A DNA stretch of 64,000 nucleotides from Chitinophagales bacterium (GTDB lineage Bacteria; Bacteroidota; Bacteroidia; Chitinophagales; Chitinophagaceae), in the NCBI GenBank assembly GCA_017303455.1, contig JAFLBM010000007.1:1-64000 (forward strand). The letters are read 5' to 3'. Every line of letters begins with the position of its first letter. Position 1 is the stretch's first letter. The notes under the pieces were generated by a model, which had not been told where the DNA came from, did not search any database, and saw nothing but the letters and a program-made list of their open reading frames with translations. Below, in pieces: positions 7,791 to 16,705 of this stretch. The translations under genes and the position numbers were made by a program.

Positions 7791-10700
7791 TCACTGAATG
7801 ATCACTCCTGCTGCAGCCAAACGTTTGCCTTTTGTATCGGTCATTACGATCCAGTAAACACCTTTGCCATGCATCCGCAGGTCAACAGTCAACCGTTCAT
7901 ACGAACTGGTGATGGCATATGCTTTCCTGAATATATAAGCACCTTTACTGTCATACACCGTAATGGTATTCGTTGTGTTGCCACCTGCATTGTAATAACT
8001 TACGGTAAAGAGGCCATTGTTCGGGTTCGGGTAAATATAAAATTTAGTAGTAGCAGAATCAGTGATCGCAACTATGTTCGATGTATTACTGCAACCTCCT
8101 GCATTAACTACCGAGAGAGAATAACTACCTAACTGATCGAGGGTAACCGGTAATGTGGCCGCATTGCCCCCGGCTACAGGTATCCCGTTATTCAACCAGG
8201 TATAGGTTACGGTTCCGGCCGGTGTAACCGTTGATGTCAGGGTAGTGCTGATACCGGGGTATAATCTTGTATAAGGTGCAGCGGCAATCGTTACCACCGG
8301 TCTTGGACTCACAGCAACTGTTGTTGCTGTTGATGTGGCGGAACAACCACTGGCATTGGTAACCGTTACACTATAATTACCGGAAGTGCTGACTGTAATA
8401 GAAGGAGTGGTAGCTCCATTGCTCCATACATATGAACTACCTGTTGCAGCAGTCAGTATTACATTATTACCATCACAGAAAGCGGTAGGTCCATTGGCGG
8501 CAATCGTAGCCGTTGGTAAGGGGTTCACGGTTACGTCAATCGCAGGCGAAGTGCTGCTGCAACCGCTGGTAACAACGGTTGCGGTATATGATCCGCTTAT
8601 GGTAACAGTTATTGATTGCGTAGTGGCCCCATTGCTCCAGGTATAGGAGCCGCCTGCATTAGCAGTAAGCATCACACTACCACCCTGGCAAAAAGTAGTC
8701 ACACCACCTGCAGTAATACTGGCTGCGGGAACTGATGTAATTGTAAGTACAACGGCTGTTCTTGTATTACTTTCACAACCTGTTGTGGTATTGCGGCTGG
8801 CTGCATAATAAGTGATACTGCCTGCTGCACTTAATACCGGGCTGCTTATTGCAGAACCACCGGTGGCTGCAGTATACCAAATAACGATATGACCAGCCGC
8901 TACAGTTGCTGTTGCAGTTAATGTTGGAACAGGAGAACCCGGGCATACGGTTACTGATTGATCTCCACCGCTGGTTGGGGCATTCACTGCTGATCCGCTT
9001 ACAGTAATTGACAGGGAAGATGCTGCTGTTTGACAGGTGCCGTTACTTGCTGCTGCTGTCACGTTGCCGCTGCTGCTGCCCGCAGGATAATTGATCGTTA
9101 CTGTTGTTGTTCCCTGGCCTGTACTGATTGTTGCACCCGGTGGAGCAGTCCAGATATACGAACTGGCGCCACTGACTGCTGCTATTGAATAGGTCACATT
9201 GCTGGCAGTACCACAAATTGTAGATTGTCCTGTGATGGAACCGACAGCACCTAAGCCACCACCTCCATTGGATACAGTGACATTGATGGCATTAGCTCTT
9301 TCACTTACAGCAGCAGTGGTATTATTTTTTGCACGGATGGTAAACCACATACTTGCATTAGGAGTAAGCCCCGTAGCTGTATACGTGGTGCCTGTTATAT
9401 CCGATGCTAATACAACAAATTGTCCTGTTGCTGCATCCAGCCTGTAAATATCATAATGTGTGGCATTGGTAACAGCGGTCCAGTTAAAGATCACTTCACC
9501 GGCATTGCAACTAACACCACTGCCACTAAAGCCGGTTGTTGTGCCTAATATTTTAAAGGTGGCATCACTTACATCTGTCAAAGCACCACTTGAAATTCTT
9601 ATCAATGCAGTGGATGTATTAGCACCTGCCGGCACTGACCAGGCAAGCCTTGTGACACTGGCTGCAACGACATTGGAAATCATGTTCCAACTGGCACCAT
9701 TGTTCAATGAATATTCTACGGTTTGGTTACCCGTTACACCGGCATTATTCCAGGTGATCGTTTCATTGGTACCAGGATTGAATGATTCATTACCATTTGG
9801 ATAGATCACTTCAATAGATGGTTGCTCCACACTCCAGGTCAGTGCATAGTCCTGGCCCGGACCGGTTGGCACAGCAGTACCGTTAACCCGTAAAGTATAG
9901 GAACCGGCAGGAGGATTATCAATAGTTACCTGTTCAATATTACTTACATTATCTACTCCTCTTGTCGCAGGAGTAGCCGGATTGTTTGGGTCCAGTATCC
10001 AGGGAAGCGTAGTGCTGGCACCATTGATAACAGTGAGATCAAGATTATTTACCAGTGCAGGATTTGCATTTGCAGCACCAGCAGGATCATTCCAGGTCAG
10101 CATTACTCTTAATCTTGCGATACCGGCAGGTACGTTCACCATCATATCATTTGATACACCCGTTGTAACGGTACTTAATGCATAACGATTTTCTTCCAGT
10201 ATCCGTACTGCTTCCAGTGCATTGATACGTCCGTAACCAAACCGGTAATCAGGTCCGGCATTACCGAGATCTTGTGCCGTATTGAGCACTGTATTTTTTA
10301 TCAGTGTGGAAGGGGGGAGATTATTGCTGTTTAATTGTTTGTACCGTTGTACTAACAAAGCCACTGAACCAGCAACACCAGGCGTGGCCATTGAAGTGCC
10401 CGATAAAGTGGCATACCCATTGACGGGTGTGGAAGTTGAAAATACACTCGTACCAAATGCACTGATCTCCGGTTTCACCCGGCCATCCTGCACAGGGCCG
10501 CAACTGCTGCTGCCGGATAAGGCTTCGGATGTGGTGATATTAGCAACAAGGATATTATTCTTGGATGATTTACCACTGGCCGTGATTGTTGACCAGCCTC
10601 CTGTACAGGCGGCCTGTGAGTTTCCGGCAGAATGTATATGCAAATGCGAAGGGAAATTATTCAGGTTAAGGTCTGTTGCACGGCTGGTGGCAGAATAGGT

Positions 10701-11717
10701 AACACCGGCACCGTTCAACCCGCAGGTTTGTGTACTTCCATAAGAGTGGCTGCTGACCACCAATCCCTGTGCAGGAATGGCATTGGCCATTTCAGTCTGA
10801 ATATTTCCGCTGAAATTGAACGAATACAATGTGGCATTAGGAGCCATGCCTCTTGCTGTCTGGTTAATGAGGCCACGGCCCAGTATCGTTCCGGCACAAT
10901 GGGTGGAATGTTGCGAAGCAGCACTGAATTCCATCTGGTTCAAACGACCAGCCGGGGAAAAGTCAAGATGCGGGCTGATCTCGCCTTCATCCCAGATACC
11001 CACATTGATACCATCGCCTTTCAGGTTGCGGATACCATCATTCAGAATATTGACACGGTGTAATGTTCTTCCTAATGTATTTTCTACCTGGTTGGGCGGA
11101 TCAACAAATTCAACCCACTGCACAAAAGGCAGATCCACTAATTGCTGTACAGATAACTGCCCGATGCGGACAGTGAATGACCGGAACATAGGCATGTCTT
11201 CCAGTATCGTGGCATTAACTGCACTTAATGAACTGCTGATGGAAGCCACAGCTAATTTTTCATAACTGATCACGGTTACATCCACATAGCCGGGTTGTTT
11301 GATAGCATAAGCCGGAAATGTTCCGTTCAGCAATGCAGGAACAGTCTTTTGTTCTTTGGTTAACCGGAACACACTGCGGAAACCAAATGCTTTGAACGCA
11401 TCCAGGTTGATGCCGGCAGGTACAGTAGCTGTATAAGCGTTATTGGGTATATAATCGATCAGTTGAATACCGGCTGCATTCAACCGGCTTTTCATAGCTG
11501 CATCAGGAAGCGTATTGAATTGCAGCATTACATAATAAGTGTTCCCGTACAAACTTTCCTGAAACACAGGTGATGCTTTGGTAAGGCTGCTGGTATTTTC
11601 TTCCGGTAAAAACTTACCTGCATTCAGCAGGATGTTATAATCTTTTTGAGCGACTAAGAGGCCCGGGGTAATGATAAACAGCACGACCTGGACAAGGCGG
11701 GTAAAAAATTTTCTCAT
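7791..11717 (-). CDS. T9SS-exported subtilisin-like (S8) serine protease with Ig/PKD-like repeats
   Basis: A 1308-residue multidomain protein. The ATG at 11717 (MRKFFTRLVQVVLF) opens a signal peptide; an in-frame ATG at 11759 would only add 14 residues. The S8 domain shows the triad Asp243 (GIWDEGE), His270 (QHSTHCAG) and Ser442 (LSGTSMATPG), plus oxyanion Asn366 (HSAGN). Next come a pro-protein-convertase-like beta domain, a YPNGNE module, a fibronectin III-like domain, and PKD/SprB-like repeats rich in Ser, Thr and Gly (YTWSNGATT and similar). The end is a type A T9SS sorting domain (FYIYPNPNNGLFTVSY to GVYWIV). The family is secreted and usually surface-attached or released; the substrate is unknown. 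It sits alone, with terminators on both sides. Confidence 0.93.
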   Translation of the reverse strand: MRKFFTRLVQVVLFIITPGLLVAQKDYNILLNAGKFLPEENTSSLTKASPVFQESLYGNTYYVMLQFNTLPDAAMKSRLNAAGIQLIDYIPNNAYTATVPAGINLDAFKAFGFRSVFRLTKEQKTVPALLNGTFPAYAIKQPGYVDVTVISYEKLAVASISSSLSAVNATILEDMPMFRSFTVRIGQLSVQQLVDLPFVQWVEFVDPPNQVENTLGRTLHRVNILNDGIRNLKGDGINVGIWDEGEISPHLDFSPAGRLNQMEFSAASQHSTHCAGTILGRGLINQTARGMAPNATLYSFNFSGNIQTEMANAIPAQGLVVSSHSYGSTQTCGLNGAGVTYSATSRATDLNLNNFPSHLHIHSAGNSQAACTGGWSTITASGKSSKNNILVANITTSEALSGSSSCGPVQDGRVKPEISAFGTSVFSTSTPVNGYATLSGTSMATPGVAGSVALLVQRYKQLNSNNLPPSTLIKNTVLNTAQDLGNAGPDYRFGYGRINALEAVRILEENRYALSTVTTGVSNDMMVNVPAGIARLRVMLTWNDPAGAANANPALVNNLDLTVINGASTTLPWILDPNNPATPATRGVDNVSNIEQVTIDNPPAGSYTLRVNGTAVPTGPGQDYALTWSVEQPSIEVIYPNGNESFNPGTNETITWNNAGVTGNQTVEYSLNNGASWNMISNVVAASVTRLAWSVPAGANTSTALIRISSGALTDVSDATFKILGTTTGFSGSGVSCNAGEVIFNWTAVTNATHYDIYRLDAATGQFVVLASDITGTTYTATGLTPNASMWFTIRAKNNTTAAVSERANAINVTVSNGGGGLGAVGSITGQSTICGTASNVTYSIAAVSGASSYIWTAPPGATISTGQGTTTVTINYPAGSSSGNVTAAASNGTCQTAASSLSITVSGSAVNAPTSGGDQSVTVCPGSPVPTLTATATVAAGHIVIWYTAATGGSAISSPVLSAAGSITYYAASRNTTTGCESNTRTAVVLTITSVPAASITAGGVTTFCQGGSVMLTANAGGSYTWSNGATTQSITVTISGSYTATVVTSGCSSTSPAIDVTVNPLPTATIAANGPTAFCDGNNVILTAATGSSYVWSNGATTPSITVSTSGNYSVTVTNASGCSATSTATTVAVSPRPVVTIAAAPYTRLYPGISTTLTSTVTPAGTVTYTWLNNGIPVAGGNAATLPVTLDQLGSYSLSVVNAGGCSNTSNIVAITDSATTKFYIYPNPNNGLFTVSYYNAGGNTTNTITVYDSKGAYIFRKAYAITSSYERLTVDLRMHGKGVYWIVMTDTKGKRLAAAGVIIQ

Positions 11718-11803
11718 GTAAGTTTTGTTTTGATGTAAGCAGTAAGCAATAACAGGCAAGTAAAATAATCAAAAATGCTGTTTTACCGAACTTTCGTTCA
11801 TAC

Positions 11804-11844
11804 AAAAAATCCCCTGTAATAAACCCGGGGATTAGTACAGGGGA
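11804..11844 (-). terminator. Intrinsic terminator of the GHL10 lipoprotein gene
   Basis: On the minus strand TCCCCTGTA pairs with TACAGGGGA across a loop containing its own CCCGGG core, followed by a run of T. It lies 30 bp after the stop codon of the 11874-13382 gene. Confidence 0.8.
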
Positions 11845-11873
11845 ATACTATTGTAAGCCAGTTATTTGAGCAA

Positions 11874-13382
11874 TCAGTTGCCCGTGCTGATTTCCCGGAT
11901 GGCACTTTCATTACCGGTCCGGTCAACGGCTGTAACAGCGATCGTAGTCAGTTTAATATGCTTATCCGTGATCGTCTTTTTTAAAACAGTGGAACGGTTC
12001 AATTTGCCCAGGATCATATAATTCCAGTTGTTGCCGTATTTATAATAGACCACCCATTGAAATACATCTTTATCATCCGGGTGTGTCCAGTTGATCGTAA
12101 TATTATCATCTTGTGTACCTATTGTTACAACCGGTGAAGCAGGTGCTGTATCATCCAGCCATTTGCTGGCCGGTACAAGGGCCTGTTTTTTATAATGACC
12201 TTCTATCAGTGCTTTGGCCATGGGCGGATTTTTGGTAACAGATGAAATACTCCAGTGAACAATCCCTTTACTGGCAGGCAACATACCCCGGCTGATCATA
12301 ACCTGGCTCATGATCTCATTCACATTTTTTGCACTGGTATCACGGCCCACACTGATACCCGGCCATAAATGACGCTGCATCGTATTCTCACTTTGCCACC
12401 ATCCCAGTAATACCGGGAAACTTTGCGTGGCCCTGTTGATGGGCCAGTAGAGTTGCGGAGTAAAATAATCGATCCATCCTTTATTCAACCACAACTTGGC
12501 ATCGGCATATAATTGATCATACTGGTCAAACCCTTCCACGGATTCAGGATAACCGGGCCGCCAGATACCAAAAGGACTCAGCCCGAATTTTACATAGGGC
12601 TTTTCTTTTTTGATCTCTTTATATACCCGTTCAATAAAAACATTCACTGCATTGCGGCGCCAGTCACCTCTTGATAATTTGCCACCGTTTTGCTGGTAGG
12701 CTTTCCAGCTTATGGAATCCGGGAAATCGGCACCGCCATTATAAGAAGGATAGGGATAGAAATAATCATCGAAATGAACACCGTCAATATCATATCGTTT
12801 CACCAGGTCCATCACCACCGCTGTTGAATGATCCTGTGTGCCCTGTTGTGCAGGATCGAGCCACCAGTAACCTTCTTTCAGGAATAAAGCCAATTCGGGT
12901 CTTTTCTTCACAATAGATTGTTCACTGATCTCTTTGCCGTCTTTATGATGTGCCCTGTACGGATTTAGCCAAACATGCAATTCAATACCCCGCAGGTGAG
13001 CCTGCTCCACCCAAAACTCCAGCGGATCATAATAAGGAACGGGTGCTTTACCCTGTTGCCCGGTTAAATAATAGGACCAGGGTTCCAGTTCACTTTTATA
13101 TAAAGCATCTGCCTGCGGTCTTACCTGGAAAATGGCCGCATTGAAATGATGTTGTTGCAAAAAATCCAACAGTTCAATCGCTTCTTTTTTCTGCTCTTCC
13201 ACCGGCAGCCCCGGTTTGCTTGGCCAGTTGATATTGGCTACCGTGGCGATCCACGCAGCCCTGAATTCACGCATGGCTTTGGGAGAGTTAGTTGTTGCAG
13301 TGGTGCTGCTTATTTTTTTACCGGGTGAACAGGCTTGTGTAAGACCAACTAAAACACAAACAGTAAGCAAGGAGAGTTTCAT
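11874..13382 (-). CDS. GHL10/DUF187 glycoside hydrolase-like lipoprotein
   Basis: A 502-residue lipoprotein with lipobox LTQAC (Cys18). The catalytic-type domain (about residues 35-380) is the GHL10 (PF02638, YngK-like) TIM barrel. It shows AAWIATVANINWPSKPG at the start, then FQVRPQADALY, HVWLNPYRAH, and DGVHFDDYFYPYP with acidic residues at the barrel mouth. A fibronectin III-like domain (about 400-500) follows. Family members are thought to act on glycans, some on peptidoglycan-related or sugar-lactone substrates; the substrate here is not determined. It is divergent from the GH13 gene across 197 bp, and its neighbours suggest an outer-membrane-anchored carbohydrate group. Confidence 0.85.
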   Translation of the reverse strand: MKLSLLTVCVLVGLTQACSPGKKISSTTATTNSPKAMREFRAAWIATVANINWPSKPGLPVEEQKKEAIELLDFLQQHHFNAAIFQVRPQADALYKSELEPWSYYLTGQQGKAPVPYYDPLEFWVEQAHLRGIELHVWLNPYRAHHKDGKEISEQSIVKKRPELALFLKEGYWWLDPAQQGTQDHSTAVVMDLVKRYDIDGVHFDDYFYPYPSYNGGADFPDSISWKAYQQNGGKLSRGDWRRNAVNVFIERVYKEIKKEKPYVKFGLSPFGIWRPGYPESVEGFDQYDQLYADAKLWLNKGWIDYFTPQLYWPINRATQSFPVLLGWWQSENTMQRHLWPGISVGRDTSAKNVNEIMSQVMISRGMLPASKGIVHWSISSVTKNPPMAKALIEGHYKKQALVPASKWLDDTAPASPVVTIGTQDDNITINWTHPDDKDVFQWVVYYKYGNNWNYMILGKLNRSTVLKKTITDKHIKLTTIAVTAVDRTGNESAIREISTGN

Positions 13383-13544
13383 AATGACAATTTAAAAGTA
13401 ACAGAAGCAGGAGAAGGAATGGTATGCTAAAATATGCACATCAAGTGTTTCCGCAATCGTTTTCAGCAAGTAAGTTTTATATGGTGCTCAAGTAATATGC
13501 AGCTCTTTATGTATTTTTCTAATGCGATCGGGATTATTCATTTG

Positions 13545-13561
13545 CTGGTTTTTGCAACCAG
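13545..13561. promoter_or_regulatory. Small inverted repeat before the GH13 gene
   Basis: CTGGTT (13545-13550) and AACCAG (13556-13561) form a 6-bp inverted repeat with a 5-nt centre, ending 18 bp before the GH13 start. It could be an operator or a leader hairpin. No regulator gene is near, so function is a guess. Confidence 0.35.
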
Positions 13562-13579
13562 TCCTAACGACTAACTGCC

Positions 13580-15322
13580 ATGCTCAGAAAGATTGTATCT
13601 CCTGCACTGTTCATCCTCTTATCTGCCCTCGTTATCGCTTCCTGTAATTCATCGGGCATCCAACCAACAACAACCGGCAATGATACTGCTGATCGCAAAT
13701 GGTGGAAAGAAGCCGTCGTGTACCAGGTCTATCCCCGCAGTTTTAAAGACAGTGATGGCGATGGCATCGGCGACCTGAAAGGGATCATTTCCAAACTGGA
13801 TTATATCAAGAGCCTGGGTGTGGATGCTGTCTGGCTCAACCCGATCTATGGTTCTCCCAACGATGATAATGGATATGATGTAAGTGACTACCGGGGTATC
13901 ATGAAAGATTTTGGCACGATGGAAGATTTTGATGCTTTACTGAAAGGCATGCATGAAAGAGGATTGAAATTAGTGATGGACCTCGTAGTGAACCACAGCA
14001 GTGATGAACATGAGTGGTTCAAACAAAGCCGCAGTTCCCGCACCAGCCCCTACCGGAATTACTATCACTGGTGGGATGTTGAAAGAGGCAAACCTGCTTA
14101 CCGCTATAGTTTATTTGATGTGAACCATGATGCATGGAAATATGATTCAGCTACCAATGCGTATTATCTCCATTATTTTTCCTGCAAACAACCCGACCTG
14201 AACTGGGAAAATCCCAAACTGCGGCAGGAGATCTATGACATCATGAAATTCTGGGCGGATAAAGGCATCGATGGATTCCGGCTGGATGCTTTCCAGTTTG
14301 CAGCGAAGGATACTACCTTCCCTGCATTTCCAAAAGGATTTGAAAAAGATTTTATTCAATACTATGCCATGGCGGATGGCCTGCATGATTATTTAAAAGA
14401 AATGAACAGGGAAGTGCTGAGTAAATATGATGTGATGAGTGTGGCGGAAGGAGCAGGCCGCAATTTCCAGGATGCACATGACCTGGTGGATGCCGACCGC
14501 AATGAACTGAATATGGCCTATGCATTTGAAGGCGTGGATATCGCCAAACCCGAAGGCTATAGTTTATTACATTTCAAAGAAGTTTTCAGTCGCTGGGATA
14601 GTGTGTTTGCAGAAAAAGGTTGGCTCTCCGTTTTTTTGGCCAACCATGACCAGGCAAGAATGGTGAGCCGCTTTGGGAATGACAGTCCGCCATTCCGGGC
14701 ATTGTCTTCCAAACTACTGACCACTTTTATTATGACCATGCGGGGAACACCGTATTATTATTATGGTGATGAACTGGGGATGACGAATGCAGGATTTTCT
14801 GCAATTGAAGACTACCAGGATATTGCCACCCGCAATGAATATGAACACCAGAAAACCACGGGTGGCGATCTCAATAAATTTCTCGAACGGATACGATTCA
14901 GCAGCCGGGATAACGGACGAACACCCATGCAATGGGATACTACGCTGAATGCCGGTTTCTCCACCGGGAAACCCTGGTTAAGAACAAATGCCAACCATAC
15001 CACTATCAATGCAGCAGCACAGGAAAAAGATCCCGCCAGTGTGCTCAATTATTTCCGGAAGATCGTACAACTCCGGAAAGATAATCCCGTATTGGTCTAT
15101 GGAAAGTATACATTGCTGGATAAAAACAATCCCGATGTGTATGCCTATACCCGTGAATGGCAAGGAAAGAAAATGCTGGTGCTGCTTAATTTCAGCAGTA
15201 AAGCGGCTAAGGCAAATACCGGTGTTGATACCAATAAAGCAAAACTACTGATCAGTAATTATCAAACGGCTTCGGCTGACGGCAATCTGCAGCCCTATGA
15301 AGCTTCGGTATATGAATTATAA
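13580..15322 (+). CDS. GH13 alpha-glucosidase-type lipoprotein
   Basis: A 580-residue lipoprotein (lipobox VIASC, Cys22) of the alpha-amylase clan. Conserved regions are all present: VWLNPIY..NGYDVSDY near residues 84-104, DLVVNHSSDEHEWF (134-147), GFRLDAF with nucleophile Asp236, acid/base Glu290 in SVAEGAG, and NHD with Asp357. The QPDLNW signature (204-209) points to the oligo-1,6-glucosidase/alpha-glucosidase/trehalose-hydrolase subgroup, which cleaves small oligosaccharides to glucose. Lipidation puts it in the envelope, where its product could be taken up by the sugar porter encoded 19 bp downstream. Co-transcription with that porter is likely. Confidence 0.92.
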   Translation: MLRKIVSPALFILLSALVIASCNSSGIQPTTTGNDTADRKWWKEAVVYQVYPRSFKDSDGDGIGDLKGIISKLDYIKSLGVDAVWLNPIYGSPNDDNGYDVSDYRGIMKDFGTMEDFDALLKGMHERGLKLVMDLVVNHSSDEHEWFKQSRSSRTSPYRNYYHWWDVERGKPAYRYSLFDVNHDAWKYDSATNAYYLHYFSCKQPDLNWENPKLRQEIYDIMKFWADKGIDGFRLDAFQFAAKDTTFPAFPKGFEKDFIQYYAMADGLHDYLKEMNREVLSKYDVMSVAEGAGRNFQDAHDLVDADRNELNMAYAFEGVDIAKPEGYSLLHFKEVFSRWDSVFAEKGWLSVFLANHDQARMVSRFGNDSPPFRALSSKLLTTFIMTMRGTPYYYYGDELGMTNAGFSAIEDYQDIATRNEYEHQKTTGGDLNKFLERIRFSSRDNGRTPMQWDTTLNAGFSTGKPWLRTNANHTTINAAAQEKDPASVLNYFRKIVQLRKDNPVLVYGKYTLLDKNNPDVYAYTREWQGKKMLVLLNFSSKAAKANTGVDTNKAKLLISNYQTASADGNLQPYEASVYEL

Positions 15323-15341
15323 TCACCACTAATACACAACG

Positions 15342-16649
15342 ATGAACAAAAAGCTTGTACTCTGGTCCATCACCGTAGCCCTCGGTGGTTTATTATTCGG
15401 AATGGATGTGGCGAATATATCCGGTGCTGAACAACGGATACAGCAGTTATGGAACCTGGACGACTGGATGCATGGCACGGCCATCGCCATGGCTTTATAT
15501 GGTACCATTATCGGTGCTGGAATGGGAAGCATTCCTGCCAATCAATTCGGACGTAAGAAAACACTGATCCTGATCGGCGTTATTTTTTTAGTGTCTTCAT
15601 TGGGAAGTGCCCTGGCGAATGATGTATATACTTTTATGGCTTTTCGTTTCCTGGGCGGACTTAGTATCGGTGCTTCCTCCGTGGTGGCACCGGTGTATAT
15701 TTCGGAGATCGCACCACCGCAGCACCGCGGCAAAATGGGTATCGCTTTCCAGGTGAATGTGGTGAGTGGGATCCTGCTGGCCTATCTCACCAATTATTTA
15801 TTACAGGGGGTGGGCGGCGAAAACGACTGGCGCTATATGCTCGGCATCATCGCTATTCCTTCTTTGTTGTTCTCCGTAATGATGTTCTTTACACCCGAAA
15901 GCCCGAGATGGCTGATCCTGTACCGCAATGATGAAGCAGGGGCAAGAAAAGTGTTTGAAAAAAGCGGTGCCCCGGCCGATGAACTGATCAAAGAGATACG
16001 GAATTCCGTGCAACAGAAGAAAAAAGAGTCATTGTTCTCCGGTAAATTTTCCAAACCCTTAATGCTGGCCTTTCTCTTAGCGTTGTTCAACCAGTTATCC
16101 GGCATCAATGCCATCATCTATTTTGCACCAAGGGTATTTGAAATGGCGGGACTGGGAAAAGATGCAGCATTCTTATCCAGTGCCGGTATTGGTATCGTCA
16201 ACTTTTTATTCACCATGCTGGGCTGGTACCTGATCGACCGCAGCGGCCGGAGAAAACTGATGTATATCGGTTCGGCAGGGTATATCATTTCACTGACATT
16301 GATGGCCCTCGCTTTTGCCGGTTATATCAATGGCGGCATCAGCATCTTTGTTTTCCTTTTTATTGCCGCCCATGCTATTGGCCAGGGTTCGGTGATCTGG
16401 GTTTTCCTGTCTGAAATATTTCCCAATTCGGTCCGGGCAGCGGGCACTTCGTTTGGCAGCCTCACCCATTGGGTGTTTGCCGCCCTTATCTCGCAAACCT
16501 TTACCTTCTTTGCCAACCGGATCGGTGGCAGTTATATCTTCGGCTTCTTTGCGGCCATGATGGTATTGCAATTATTATTTGTGTGGAAAATGATGCCCGA
16601 AACAAAAGGCGTGGCGTTGGAAGATATGGAAGTGAGGGTGGGGCATTGA
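15342..16649 (+). CDS. MFS sugar porter (monosaccharide:H+ symporter type)
   Basis: A 435-residue inner-membrane transporter with twelve predicted helices and the sugar-porter signatures: GRKKT after helix 2, RFLGGLSIGASS and PVYISEIAPPQHRGKM around helix 4, PESPRWL before the central loop, NQLSGINAIIYFAP in helix 7, GRRKL in the second half, and PETKG at the C-terminus. Relatives (XylE, GalP, GlcP) import glucose, galactose or xylose with protons. It starts 19 bp after the alpha-glucosidase gene, so uptake of glucose released by that enzyme is the simplest reading. The sequence after its stop marks the border to an AT-rich island. Confidence 0.9.
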   Translation: MNKKLVLWSITVALGGLLFGMDVANISGAEQRIQQLWNLDDWMHGTAIAMALYGTIIGAGMGSIPANQFGRKKTLILIGVIFLVSSLGSALANDVYTFMAFRFLGGLSIGASSVVAPVYISEIAPPQHRGKMGIAFQVNVVSGILLAYLTNYLLQGVGGENDWRYMLGIIAIPSLLFSVMMFFTPESPRWLILYRNDEAGARKVFEKSGAPADELIKEIRNSVQQKKKESLFSGKFSKPLMLAFLLALFNQLSGINAIIYFAPRVFEMAGLGKDAAFLSSAGIGIVNFLFTMLGWYLIDRSGRRKLMYIGSAGYIISLTLMALAFAGYINGGISIFVFLFIAAHAIGQGSVIWVFLSEIFPNSVRAAGTSFGSLTHWVFAALISQTFTFFANRIGGSYIFGFFAAMMVLQLLFVWKMMPETKGVALEDMEVRVGH

Positions 16650-16705
16650 GAGGGATTGGTGCTTGGTAAACGGCGCATGTTAGCTGAAATTATAATACTG
16701 TGATG

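Noticed and set aside
8386..10698. Several ORFs of 80-138 codons on the + strand
   Set aside because: Antisense shadows of the low-complexity Ser/Thr/Gly-rich repeats of the S8 protease.
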